Notes under the pieces: generated by a model
Told to the model about the DNA's origin: nothing
Databases searched by the model: none
Seen by the model: only the letters and a program-made list of their open reading frames with translations
In this document: positions 44,952 to 53,868 of the stretch, in pieces
How positions within the stretch are numbered: position 1 is the stretch's first letter
How the letters are laid out: each line of letters opens with the position of its first letter
NCBI GenBank assembly: GCA_964412105.1
Contig: CAYPNM010000013.1
Location: forward strand, 5,049 to 69,048
Length of the DNA: 64,000 bases
DNA from: JAKAGZ01 sp964412105
GTDB lineage: Bacteria > Bacteroidota > Ignavibacteria > Ignavibacteriales > Ignavibacteriaceae
Direction: 5' to 3'
Translations under genes and position numbers: made by a program

Positions 44952-46202
44952 TCACTTATCCGCTTCACCCATAATTGGATCTATGCTTCCTATAATCGCA
45001 ACTACATCAGAGACCATATAACCCTTAATAAGATTCGAAAGCGACTGAAGGTTACAAAACGAGGGAGATCTTATTTTGCACTTCCATGGTTTACCTTCAC
45101 CCTTGCTGACAAAATAAAATCCAAGTTCTCCTTTCGATCCTTCAATAGCATGATAAATTTCTCCTGCAGGTGGATTAATCCCAAAATTTACAATCATAAA
45201 GTCGTGTATGAGTTCCTCCATTCTCGTATATATCTCGGTTTTTTTAGGAAGAACCTTTTTAGGTTGATTCAAAAGTACGGGTCCACTTGGCATTTTGTCC
45301 AATACTTGCCTGATAATTTTTGCACTTTCCCTTGTTTCATCTGCACGTACAAAATAGCGCGCCAGAGCATCACCCTCTTTGTAAGTTACAACGTTAAAAT
45401 CCATATCATTGTAGCACATGTAAGGTGAATTTCTTCTAAGATCAAATTCAATACCGCTTCCGCGCAAATTTGGCCCGGTCATTCCAAGATCTATTGCATC
45501 ATCGCCAGAAATAACACCGATTCCCTCGAGCCTTTCTACGAAAATTCTGTTTGAATTAATAAGTCTTTCACATTCATCCATATTTTCTTCAAACTGATCT
45601 ATAAACCACCTGGCTTTTGCCAGTGCCTCAGGCTGAGCATCGTTTGCAACTCCACCAATTCTCGTATAACTATTTGTAAATCTGGCTCCGCAAAGAATAT
45701 CCCAGATATCAAGTATTTTTTCTCTTTCCCTCAAGGTCCACAAGAATACAGTTAATGCGCCAACATCCATTGCTAATGAACCAATGGCTACAAGATGAGA
45801 AGCAATTCTAGCAAATTCAGCAATCATCATTCTAATATATTGCGCCCGCGGTGGAGCTTCAATGCCTGCCAGTTTTTCCACTGCCAGCACCCAGGCAACA
45901 TTGTTCATCATTGGAGAAAGATAATCCAAACGATCTGTGTGAGGAATAAATTCGTAATATGACATATTCTCGGCCATCTTCTCATAACCACGATGAAGAT
46001 AGCCAAGCTCAGGAACACTGGAAACTACTGTTTCACCATCAAGTCTGAGAAGAACTCTAAGGACTCCATGAGTTGCCGGATGTTGGGGCCCCATATTCAG
46101 TATCATTTCATTTTCTAATGCATCTTCAACAGTAATGTCAGTATCGGCTAGCAGGGTCTCTAAAATTTTGGGGTTAATATCTTCTTTCGTTAACTTTTCC
46201 AT
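44952..46202 (-). CDS. nuoD: NADH-quinone oxidoreductase subunit D (49-kDa)
   Basis: This 416-residue subunit forms part of the quinone pocket. Signature segments include LNMGPQHPATHGVLRV, LGYLHRGYEKMAE, the quinone-site His/Tyr region (YEFIPHTDRLDYLS), RGSGIEFDLRRNSPY and the C-terminal SFCNLQSLSNLIKGYMVSD with IIGSIDPIMGEADK. The start is two bases from the nuoC stop. The C and D subunits are separate genes, unlike the fused NuoCD of enterobacteria. Confidence 0.96.
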   Translation of the reverse strand: MEKLTKEDINPKILETLLADTDITVEDALENEMILNMGPQHPATHGVLRVLLRLDGETVVSSVPELGYLHRGYEKMAENMSYYEFIPHTDRLDYLSPMMNNVAWVLAVEKLAGIEAPPRAQYIRMMIAEFARIASHLVAIGSLAMDVGALTVFLWTLREREKILDIWDILCGARFTNSYTRIGGVANDAQPEALAKARWFIDQFEENMDECERLINSNRIFVERLEGIGVISGDDAIDLGMTGPNLRGSGIEFDLRRNSPYMCYNDMDFNVVTYKEGDALARYFVRADETRESAKIIRQVLDKMPSGPVLLNQPKKVLPKKTEIYTRMEELIHDFMIVNFGINPPAGEIYHAIEGSKGELGFYFVSKGEGKPWKCKIRSPSFCNLQSLSNLIKGYMVSDVVAIIGSIDPIMGEADK

Positions 46203-46204
46203 AA

Positions 46205-46696
46205 TTAATTCTTCTTTGGAAGTGGTAGTGATCCCGGAATTCCTGTTAGAGGAAAATCTTTCCGAAGCGGGTGATATTCAAATTCTTCAGGCATATACAT
46301 TCTGCGAAGGTCGGGATGTCCTTTAAATTTTATCCCGTACATATCGTATGCCTCCCTTTCAGCCCAGTTCGCGGATTTCCAGACTGAAGAAACTGTATCA
46401 ATTGAACAATCCGACTCATCAACATCAGCCTTTAACCGCAATCTGAAATTGTGTTTTAATGAGAAAATATGATATACAACTGTAAATCTATCTGTTCTTC
46501 TGGCCCAATCAATTGCAGTTACATCTTCACATAGCTTAAACTGCAAATCGTCATCTTCCTTTAAAAACTGACAAACTTTTATAATATTTTTTTTATCAAG
46601 CTTAACTGTCAATTCATTTCTGAAATCAGCAGTTTCAAAATTATATTTTGGGAATTTTTCTTTTAGCTTGATTACTACTTGATCTTTAAATTCCAT
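46205..46696 (-). CDS. nuoC: NADH-quinone oxidoreductase subunit C (30-kDa)
   Basis: This 163-residue peripheral subunit carries the family signature ANWAEREAYDMYGIKFKGHPDLRR in its usual place near the C-terminus and ends YHPLRKDFPLTG followed by a short tail. It is flanked by nuoB (six-base gap) and nuoD. Confidence 0.95.
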   Translation of the reverse strand: MEFKDQVVIKLKEKFPKYNFETADFRNELTVKLDKKNIIKVCQFLKEDDDLQFKLCEDVTAIDWARRTDRFTVVYHIFSLKHNFRLRLKADVDESDCSIDTVSSVWKSANWAEREAYDMYGIKFKGHPDLRRMYMPEEFEYHPLRKDFPLTGIPGSLPLPKKN

Positions 46697-46702
46697 AATT
46701 CA

Positions 46703-47224
46703 TCAATTGTTTTGAAGGATCGGCAACTCCGGAAGAGGTATATCCTGAAATTCTCTTGCTTTGCTCCTCTTAATTTTATCCTGAATTTGAATTAGAGCAT
46801 TCAATAGATTTTCAGGTCTTGGGGGGCACCCGGCAAGATAAATATCAACCGGCAGAAATTGATCTATCCCCTGAACTACTGAATATGACCTATACATTCC
46901 GCCTGAAGATGTACAGGCTCCCATTGCTATAACCCATTTTGGATCAGGCATTTGGTCGTAAATTTTTCTTACGACGTGTGACATCTTATAAGTTACAGTT
47001 CCGGCAACTATCATAAGGTCACATTGACGAGGGGTGAAACGCATAACCTCAGAGCCAAAACGAGCAATATCAAATTTTGGATCACCGGAAGCCATCATCT
47101 CAATGGCACAACAAGAAATTCCCATCGGCATAGGCCACACTGAATTTTTTCTTGACCAGCCAACTAATGCATCTACCGTAGTCGTTAAAAAACCATCACT
47201 CTTTAATTTTGCTTCTAATCCCAT
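46703..47224 (-). CDS. nuoB: NADH-quinone oxidoreductase subunit B (cluster N2)
   Basis: This 173-residue subunit holds the N2 [4Fe-4S] cluster that reduces quinone. Ligand cysteines are in ISCCAIEMMA, MGACTSSGGMY and LAGCPPRPENLL. The gene overlaps the 3' end of nuoA by ten bases. Confidence 0.96.
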   Translation of the reverse strand: MGLEAKLKSDGFLTTTVDALVGWSRKNSVWPMPMGISCCAIEMMASGDPKFDIARFGSEVMRFTPRQCDLMIVAGTVTYKMSHVVRKIYDQMPDPKWVIAMGACTSSGGMYRSYSVVQGIDQFLPVDIYLAGCPPRPENLLNALIQIQDKIKRSKAREFQDIPLPELPILQNN

Positions 47225-47583
47225 TTAAAACCACCTTTCTTATATGCATATAGATATCCGAACTCAAGCACGATTAGGAAAACCAGCATCGAATAAAATA
47301 CCGGGATTCCCTGCTCGTTAAACAATCTCTTAAATTCAACTGCCCACGGATAGACAAAAATAACTTCAAGATCGAATATGATAAAAAACATCGCTACCAG
47401 ATAATATTTTACTGAGATTCTCTCCCTAGTTGTACCAACAGGCTTCATTCCACTTTCATATGTAGAAAGTTTTTCGGAATTGGGCCTTTGTGGACCAAAA
47501 ATCTCAGATGATATTATTGTTCCGATAGCAAAGATGGTGGCGAACCCTAGAACCAAAAATACAGGTATATACTGTTCGATCAT
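47215..47583 (-). CDS. nuoA: NADH-quinone oxidoreductase subunit A
   Basis: This 122-residue membrane subunit has three transmembrane helices and the conserved loop KLSTYESGMKPVG between helices 1 and 2, then KYYLVAMFFIIFDLEVIFVYPWA. It is the first gene of the nuo block. The 230 bases upstream separate it from the divergent beta-CASP gene and should contain the promoter. Confidence 0.95.
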   Translation of the reverse strand: MIEQYIPVFLVLGFATIFAIGTIISSEIFGPQRPNSEKLSTYESGMKPVGTTRERISVKYYLVAMFFIIFDLEVIFVYPWAVEFKRLFNEQGIPVFYSMLVFLIVLEFGYLYAYKKGGFKWD

Positions 47584-47813
47584 TTAGGCAAATATTTTAT
47601 TTTATTATTTAAACTTATCCAAAAATTGAGATATTGTCAATTTAAACGAGCTTATGAACTCATACTCTATTGTTAAGTAAAAGGAATTTTTTGGTATCTT
47701 CAAGGGTTTAATCGGGTACTACATAATCATTCATTCTAATTATTTTAGATGCTAATTTTATTTATTTTAGCATACTAATTGACTTTAATAGAATTAAACA
47801 TAATCGGAGAACT

Positions 47814-49232
47814 ATGAAACTTCAATTTATTGGCGCTGCAAGGACAGTCACCGGTTCAATGCATCACCTTATAGTAAATGGCAAACATTATTTGCTTGAT
47901 TGCGGACTGTACCAGGGGAAAAGGAAAGAGGCATTTGAAATAAATAGAAACTTTAATTTTTTTGATCCCTCTAAAATTGAATGCCTAATACTTTCACACG
48001 CACATATTGATCATTGTGGGAATATTCCTAATTTGGTTAAAAAAGGATTCAGCGGTGATATTTACTGCACACCTGCTACAAAAGATCTTATAACATATAT
48101 GCTCAAAGACAGCGCACACATTCAAGAAAAAGATGTTGAGTTTGTAAATAAAAGAAGGAAAAAACAAGGGAAAAATCTTTTTGAACCATTATATACCAAT
48201 GAGGATGTGGAAAAAGCCCTGGAACTTGTGAAAACTGTAAAATATAGAACTGAATTTAAAATTAATGATGATATTACAATTAAATTTTTTGATGCAGGGC
48301 ATATTCTTGGATCTGCAGTTACTCATTTAACGCTAAGAGAAAATCCGCCTACCGGACAGGCAGGTTCGAAAACAATAAAACTTGGATTCTCTGGGGATCT
48401 TGGAAGACCCAACCTGCCAATATTAAAAGATCCGGAAATAATTCCGGAAGTAGATTACTGGATTTCAGAAAGCACATACGGAGGTCGGTTGCACGATAAA
48501 ATAGAAGGGACTGAACAAAACCTAGCAGAGGTAATAAATAAGGCAGTCTCAAGAAAGGCCAAAATAATTGTTCCTGCTTTCAGCGTGGGCAGAACTCAGG
48601 AACTTGTATATGCATTTAATAAAATTTTCGAAAAAGGGCTTGCCAAAGAGATCCCAATTTATGTAGATAGCCCACTTGCAGTAAATGTAACCGGTATATT
48701 CAGAAAGCACACGGAATGTTTTGACAAAGAGACTATCGATTTTATGAATAAATACGATGATCCATTTGGATTTAACAAATTAACCTATATCAATAGCGTT
48801 GAAGAGTCAAAACGACTAAATGATTTGCCGGGACCTATGTTAATAATCTCTGCTTCAGGCATGGCAGAGGCAGGAAGAATTCTTCATCATTTAAGAAATA
48901 ATATCGAAAACCCGAATAATATTATTTTAATGGTTGGCTACTGCGCAGAAAATACTCTGGGAAGGAAGATAATGGATAGGGAAAAAACCGTTAAAATATT
49001 TGGGGAGGAATTCCATTTGAATGCCGATGTTGTTGTATTGCATTCAATGAGTGCACACGCCGACGCAGATGAACTGACTAATTATTGCAAAAAATTAAAT
49101 ATTATGCAAATTAAGAAAGCCTTTTTGGTTCATGGTGATTATGATCAGCAGCAATTGTTTTCACAACATCTTAAGAAAATAAATATTAAAGATGTGGAAA
49201 TACCTGATCGCGGTGATTCATTTGAGATATAA
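47814..49232 (+). CDS. Beta-CASP metallo-beta-lactamase-fold ribonuclease-like protein
   Basis: The 472-residue protein has the metal motif SHAHIDHCGN (His62, His64, Asp66, His67), an inner His in DAGHILGSA, and the Asp ligand in GFSGDLGRP. The beta-CASP part and C-terminal RMM-like segment follow (ISASGMAEAGRILHHL, VVVLHSMSAHADADEL, FLVHGD). It resembles the archaeal/bacterial CPSF-like nucleases used in RNA processing. Residues 178-184 (PPTGQAG) look like an in-frame insertion of a small palindromic repeat, in a loop between two strands. Confidence 0.9.
   Translation: MKLQFIGAARTVTGSMHHLIVNGKHYLLDCGLYQGKRKEAFEINRNFNFFDPSKIECLILSHAHIDHCGNIPNLVKKGFSGDIYCTPATKDLITYMLKDSAHIQEKDVEFVNKRRKKQGKNLFEPLYTNEDVEKALELVKTVKYRTEFKINDDITIKFFDAGHILGSAVTHLTLRENPPTGQAGSKTIKLGFSGDLGRPNLPILKDPEIIPEVDYWISESTYGGRLHDKIEGTEQNLAEVINKAVSRKAKIIVPAFSVGRTQELVYAFNKIFEKGLAKEIPIYVDSPLAVNVTGIFRKHTECFDKETIDFMNKYDDPFGFNKLTYINSVEESKRLNDLPGPMLIISASGMAEAGRILHHLRNNIENPNNIILMVGYCAENTLGRKIMDREKTVKIFGEEFHLNADVVVLHSMSAHADADELTNYCKKLNIMQIKKAFLVHGDYDQQQLFSQHLKKINIKDVEIPDRGDSFEI
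48345..48365. repeat. GC-rich palindromic element inserted in frame (encodes PPTGQAG)
   Basis: CCGCCTACCGGACAGGCAGG (48345-48364) is locally GC-rich in AT-rich DNA, with imperfect inverted arms (CCGCCT and AGGCAG). It adds about seven residues to a loop of the beta-CASP protein. Dispersed palindromes of this style occur in some Bacteroidota genomes. No second copy was noticed in this window. Confidence 0.45.
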
Positions 49233-49321
49233 TAATTAATCAATTTGATTAGCATATTATACTTGTCGTATTTCATTCAAAATAAGTTTATTATTGTCCA
49301 ATAATAATAAACAGTAGTATA

Positions 49322-51226
49322 TTGAAAACAGTAGTATTAACTGTCATAATTATATTTTTGTTAACAGTGAAAGGATTCTCGCAATATGTGGTTGACAGCT
49401 TAATGTTTATACAACCGGCACCAATGAAGGACAATCTAACCACAAGTTTTGATAAACAGCTTAATACTTTCCTTCTAACATCTTCACTTAACCTCGTTAA
49501 ATCGTTCAATAGTTTTGCTTTAAATCTTAAAGAAAATTATAATTCATCATACATTCGTTCTGCTGTTCAAAGTATCCGTGAGGAAAACTTTCTCAGATTC
49601 TCAACGTCATATAATATTAATCGTTACATAAATTTAGGAATTCTTGCGAACAATAATGATCTATCGGACAGTAGGAAAATTGAGATAAATAAAGCTTCCC
49701 AGTCGAGCGCGGCTTTTTATACTCAGTATAAACCCGAAGATAGAATTTATATTTCTCCGTTTTTTGGATATATTACAAATGATCAAACGGGCGAAACGGA
49801 CTATGGCAGTCTTTATGGTATAGAAGGTTTTTTGGATGATGTTAAATTATCGGACAGTTATTTTACCTCTCAAATTAAATTCAGGAACGAGGATATTTCA
49901 CCGAGGAAAAATACTATACGATATATTAATTTCATTCTCACAAATAATTTCAGCAACATTTCCGGAAACATCATTAATGCCAGTTATTCACAAAACAGAA
50001 AGGATTTTTACTTCGCTGCTGATTCTCTGACCAATCAAGAGTTCAATATCACCAATAATATTCAGAGCAGAATAGAGTCCAATTATTTTTTGCAGGACAA
50101 ATTCACTACTAAAAATTTCCTGGATTTATTCGACCTTGATTTTACAGGAAGTTTTCTTTGGAAAACCGTAGACAGGGATACACGGTATAGATATTCTCTC
50201 TCAAATGCATCTTTCGCATTCGATACTAAAGTAAATGAATTACAGTTAGGATTTGAATCTATGGCCGCTTACAAGACTTCCTTTTTTAACGGGAGCATAA
50301 GACTTATGTATTCAAACAGAGACGAAAATCATATTACAAAGAATTATGATGGTGCGGACCAGATATTATATCAGGAGACTTCAACAACCGAAGGCAGAAA
50401 GAATAATAAGGCTCTAAGAGGTTCACTTGTTTTTAACGGGACCCTTAATATTTCAAAGACAGATTTTATCACAATAAGTTTTTATCAGAATAAGTTACAA
50501 TATGATACTCCAAGCGCAGATAACTATGATGATAGAGATGAAATGCTTTCAATAATTCGTTTACGATATTCAAAACTATTATCACCATTCTTCGACCTTT
50601 TCCTCAACACTGATGCTACTATCAGCAGAACAGATTATATTTATTCGGAAGAGAGTTCTAATAATAATATCAACAGAATTATAAGATTAAATGTCGGCGG
50701 GAATTATAGAGGGAAATATTTTTCAACGCTAAATTCATTTGAGGTTTCAGCAAATTATACGGTTTATGACTTTGAAGATATTAATCCAAATTACAGAAGC
50801 TTTTCATTCAGACAATTTACTGCAAGAGATTCTTCAAAGCTAATATTGAGCAGAGACCTTTCCTTTTCGACAAATGGATATATTAAATTATCAGAGCAGG
50901 GAAACCTAAAATGGGCATCTTTTTCAACTAATCCAATAAGATTTTTGGAGGAGATTTTTTCCGAATCAAAATTTATAGTAAATTATGGTTGGGTTCAGTT
51001 TTCGCTTGGCGCAAGAGCATATTCCTTAAACACTTATAACTATAATAATGGCGAAAAAGTAATAGATTCAAAGTTTTTAAGCCTAGCCCCTCTAACAGAA
51101 ATAGTTATTTTAATGAAAGAGTCATTATATTTGCGATTATATGGCTGGTATGAATTTATTACGATAAACGAAACCAACAATAGAGAGGAGGCAAATTTGT
51201 CATTTCAAGCAACCTGGAGTTTTTAA
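49322..51226 (+). CDS. Outer-membrane beta-barrel-like protein of unknown function
   Basis: The 634-residue product begins at TTG (49322) with a signal peptide (about 1-20, cleavage near GFSQ). The rest is Tyr-, Asn- and Ser-rich with alternating hydrophobic residues, and it ends LSFQATWSF. The final Phe and strand pattern fit an outer-membrane barrel. I do not recognise a family or substrate. It is followed 49 bases later by an RsbW-like ATPase gene on the same strand. Confidence 0.6.
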   Translation: MKTVVLTVIIIFLLTVKGFSQYVVDSLMFIQPAPMKDNLTTSFDKQLNTFLLTSSLNLVKSFNSFALNLKENYNSSYIRSAVQSIREENFLRFSTSYNINRYINLGILANNNDLSDSRKIEINKASQSSAAFYTQYKPEDRIYISPFFGYITNDQTGETDYGSLYGIEGFLDDVKLSDSYFTSQIKFRNEDISPRKNTIRYINFILTNNFSNISGNIINASYSQNRKDFYFAADSLTNQEFNITNNIQSRIESNYFLQDKFTTKNFLDLFDLDFTGSFLWKTVDRDTRYRYSLSNASFAFDTKVNELQLGFESMAAYKTSFFNGSIRLMYSNRDENHITKNYDGADQILYQETSTTEGRKNNKALRGSLVFNGTLNISKTDFITISFYQNKLQYDTPSADNYDDRDEMLSIIRLRYSKLLSPFFDLFLNTDATISRTDYIYSEESSNNNINRIIRLNVGGNYRGKYFSTLNSFEVSANYTVYDFEDINPNYRSFSFRQFTARDSSKLILSRDLSFSTNGYIKLSEQGNLKWASFSTNPIRFLEEIFSESKFIVNYGWVQFSLGARAYSLNTYNYNNGEKVIDSKFLSLAPLTEIVILMKESLYLRLYGWYEFITINETNNREEANLSFQATWSF

Positions 51227-51275
51227 AATTGATAAAAATTAATTATTATTCTATACAAGATTTTAAGGATAATTA

Positions 51276-51686
51276 TTGGCAGACAATAACTTCTTTCTTG
51301 AAATAGAAAGTAACCCCAACAATCTAATCATAGTAGAAGAATTCGTTAATTATTTTTCTAAAGAATTAAATTTAGACGAAGAAAAATTACCGGGACTTCT
51401 TCTGGCCGTAACGGAAGCTGTAACCAACGCAATTATACACGCCAACAAATGTGATGAAACAAAGAAAGTTACTATGAATGTCCTGAAAGATGATCACAAA
51501 CTAATTATTACTGTAAAGGATGCAGGGAAAGGTTTCGATCCTGAAAAGGTTCCAGATCCAACAGCGCCCGAAAATTTACTTAAGGATTCCGGTCGAGGTC
51601 TCTACCTAATGAAAATTTATATGGATGAACTTAAATACAATATCACCCCTTCCGGTACGGAGACAATTTTGGTTTTAAATCTATAG
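51276..51686 (+). CDS. RsbW/SpoIIAB-like anti-sigma or regulatory ATPase
   Basis: The 136-residue single-domain GHKL ATPase has the N-box in AVTEAVTNAIIHANK, the G1 box in TVKDAGKGFDP and the G2-like GRGLYLMKIYMDEL. This matches the HATPase_c_2 group of RsbW, SpoIIAB and BtrW. It should act by phosphorylating or sequestering an anti-anti-sigma partner, but no STAS-domain or PP2C partner gene is adjacent. The start is TTG with AAGGAT seven bases before it. Confidence 0.85.
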   Translation: MADNNFFLEIESNPNNLIIVEEFVNYFSKELNLDEEKLPGLLLAVTEAVTNAIIHANKCDETKKVTMNVLKDDHKLIITVKDAGKGFDPEKVPDPTAPENLLKDSGRGLYLMKIYMDELKYNITPSGTETILVLNL

Positions 51687-52105
51687 CCTTGTAAAGACCA
51701 CCAAAAAATATTTCTTCGATTTAATTTTTATTTTTTTTAATATTGGCCACTACTTCGGCCCGGAATTTTTTAGCAAAGCAAGGATTTCAGCGCTTACTTT
51801 TTTTCTCTCAGAATGGAGTTTCGAAATTGGAATGCCTTCTACAATATCCAGGGACACAATCTTTTCTACAAGTTGTTTCTCAATAAATTGTTGAGCCGTT
51901 GAAGCCCAAACATTTCCTGCATAAAATAGTTTAGTTTATCCCATTCATTCTTTATTATTATTAAGATTAAGTTTAAGATTATTCGGGATTGCTTTATTCT
52001 TTGCATTAAGATTCAGATGTATATATTTTAAACAATGCTTTATAATAAATTAAACATAAATTTAAGCATAATTTTTACTTAAGCTAAATAATAGAGGGAG
52101 AATTT
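51687..52105. other. 419-bp stretch without an intact gene
   Basis: It holds the frameshifted remnant listed at 51750-51952 (minus) and AT-rich DNA up to the mdh ribosome site (GAGGGAG, just before the ATG at 52106). No RNA gene was recognised. Confidence 0.5.
51750..51952 (-). pseudogene. Frameshifted C-terminal gene fragment
   Basis: On the minus strand one frame reads KNEWDKLNYFMQEMF. A second frame then continues FYAGNVWASTAQQFIEKQ and on through VSLDIVEGIPISKL to a TAG at 51750, ending ILALLKNSGPK. Both segments have ordinary protein composition and join end to end across about 76 codons if a single frameshift is allowed. No start codon with a ribosome site precedes them. This looks like the C-terminal remnant of a lost gene. 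I do not recognise the family. Confidence 0.45.
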
Positions 52106-53071
52106 ATGGGAAGGAAAAAGATAGCTTTAATCGGCGGAGGCCAGATAGGCGGTGTTTTAGCTTCGTTGATAGCACAAAAACAGCTTGGCGATGTTGTGAT
52201 GTTTGACATCGTTGAAGATCTGCCACAAGGAAAATCTCTTGACATCGCCGAAGCATCCAGGATTGATGGCTTCGATGTCAATGTAACAGGCACAAATAAT
52301 TACAAAGACATTAGCGGTGCTGATCTGGTAATTATCACTGCGGGGCTTCCGAGAAAACCAGGAATGAGCAGAGACGATCTGCTTACTACTAATGCTAAAA
52401 TTATGAAAACAGTTGCAGATAATGTTAAAGAACATGCCCCGAACTCAATTGCCATAATCATTTCAAATCCCCTTGATGCAATGGTAACCTTATTTCAACA
52501 AGTTACTGGTTTTCCTCACAACAGGGTAATTGGTCAAGCAGGCGTTCTTGATTCATCAAGATTTGCGACTTTCATTGCGTGGGAACTCGGAGTTTCAGTT
52601 AAGGATGTTAATGCTATGGTATTAGGCGGACACGGCGATACTATGGTTCCATTAATAAGATATGCTAATGTAAATGGCATACCTGCAATGGAAATGCTTG
52701 AGAGAAAATACAAGGATGCTAACAAGGCCAATGAAGTAATGAAAGCTATGGTTAGTAGAACAAAAATGGCTGGCGGTGAAGTTGTAAAATTGTTGAAAAC
52801 TGGTTCTGCTTTCTTTTCACCCGCCGTATCAGCAGTTTCAATGGCACAATCAATATTACTTGACGAAAAAAGATTACTCCCGGTTTGTGCCTATTTAAAT
52901 GGTGAATATAACGTTAAGGGGTACTATGTTGGCGTTCCGGCAGTTTTAGGAAGCAACGGCGTTGATAGAGTCGTTGAACTGTCACTCAACTCTGAAGAGC
53001 AGACAGCATTAGATAATTCTGTAAAAGCTGTGAAGAATCTTATTGAGGATATGAAGAGGCTTGGCTTCTAA
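52106..53071 (+). CDS. mdh: Malate dehydrogenase (LDH-like type)
   Basis: This 321-residue TCA-cycle enzyme interconverts malate and oxaloacetate with NAD. It has the Rossmann motif IGGGQIGGVLA (9-19), Asp in VMFDIVEDLPQGK, the active loop TAGLPRKPGMSRDDLL with the substrate Arg pair, NPLDAMV, and the catalytic His in VLGGHGDTMVP. The RKPGMSR loop marks malate and not lactate specificity. A GAGGGAG ribosome site precedes it and a strong terminator follows. Confidence 0.95.
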   Translation: MGRKKIALIGGGQIGGVLASLIAQKQLGDVVMFDIVEDLPQGKSLDIAEASRIDGFDVNVTGTNNYKDISGADLVIITAGLPRKPGMSRDDLLTTNAKIMKTVADNVKEHAPNSIAIIISNPLDAMVTLFQQVTGFPHNRVIGQAGVLDSSRFATFIAWELGVSVKDVNAMVLGGHGDTMVPLIRYANVNGIPAMEMLERKYKDANKANEVMKAMVSRTKMAGGEVVKLLKTGSAFFSPAVSAVSMAQSILLDEKRLLPVCAYLNGEYNVKGYYVGVPAVLGSNGVDRVVELSLNSEEQTALDNSVKAVKNLIEDMKRLGF

Positions 53072-53104
53072 AATTATTCTTTAAGATTGTTTTGAGTTAT
53101 AAAT

Positions 53105-53133
53105 AAAAAATCCGGCATATAGCCGGATTTTTT
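53105..53133. terminator. Bidirectional terminator between mdh and rpmA
   Basis: AAAAAATCCGGC with GCCGGATTTTTT forms a stem of about 12 bp with loop ATATA. It has A and T tracts on either side and lies between convergent genes. Confidence 0.92.
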
Positions 53134-53153
53134 ATTGAATATGAATTTACGAT

Positions 53154-53414
53154 TTAATTTGATTGCTGATAAACGCTGACAACTCTTCTGTTGCCTCTTT
53201 TGATTTCAAATTTTACAATCCCATTAGTTACGGCGAAAAGAGTATCATCGCTTCCCTTCTTAACGTTTGCACCGGGATGAAATTTTGTTCCTCTTTGTCT
53301 TACTAAAATATTTCCAGCGAGAACCTGTTCTCCACCAAATCTTTTAACACCAAGACGCTGCGCATTGCTATCTCTGCCGTTTCTTGAAGATCCCTGACCT
53401 TTTTTATGAGCCAT
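53154..53414 (-). CDS. rpmA: 50S ribosomal protein L27
   Basis: The 86-residue product begins MAHKKGQGSSRNGRDS and contains the family signature KFHPGANVKKG. It is the standard partner of rplU, 18 bases downstream of it. The N-terminus begins directly with AHKKG and shows no cleaved extension of the Firmicutes type. Confidence 0.97.
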   Translation of the reverse strand: MAHKKGQGSSRNGRDSNAQRLGVKRFGGEQVLAGNILVRQRGTKFHPGANVKKGSDDTLFAVTNGIVKFEIKRGNRRVVSVYQQSN

Positions 53415-53432
53415 TATAATTTCTCCTGATAA

Positions 53433-53741
53433 TTAACCAATCTTTGTAATTTCAATTTTTGTTAACTGCTGTCTGTGTCCGTTTGATTTCTGATATCCCG
53501 TTCTTCTCTTCTTTTTAAACACTATCACTTTGTCGTCCTTTATATGTTCCAACACCTTTGCAGCGACTTTAACCCCTTTAATATATGGAGTTCCGATTTT
53601 AGTTGATTTGTCATCACCCATTAAAAGCACATTTTCAAAGGAAACCTCCGAATCAACTTCATCTTTTAATTTAGGGACGTAATATTTCGTATTTTCCGTA
53701 ACTTTTAACTGCTGCCCCAGTATATCAATAATCGCAAACAT
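53433..53741 (-). CDS. rplU: 50S ribosomal protein L21
   Basis: The 102-residue product begins MFAIIDILGQQLKV and carries the C-terminal family motif KRRTGYQKSNGHRQQLTKIEI. A GAGG ribosome site precedes the ATG. A TAAATTTG sequence at 53758-53765 on the minus strand matches the Bacteroidota -7 consensus, but a matching -33 element was not found. Confidence 0.96.
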   Translation of the reverse strand: MFAIIDILGQQLKVTENTKYYVPKLKDEVDSEVSFENVLLMGDDKSTKIGTPYIKGVKVAAKVLEHIKDDKVIVFKKKRRTGYQKSNGHRQQLTKIEITKIG

Positions 53742-53868
53742 TTTTACCTCTAGTATTCAAATTTAGTCTATAAATTTAAGAAATGGCGGATCACTTGTCA
53801 ATTTTTAATTGCATAAAATATCCGCATTCTTCTTAATATTATTTGAAATACGTACTTACCTATATATT

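Noticed and set aside
44925..45428. 167-codon plus-strand frame
   Set aside because: Overlaps nuoD almost entirely and lacks any recognisable motif.
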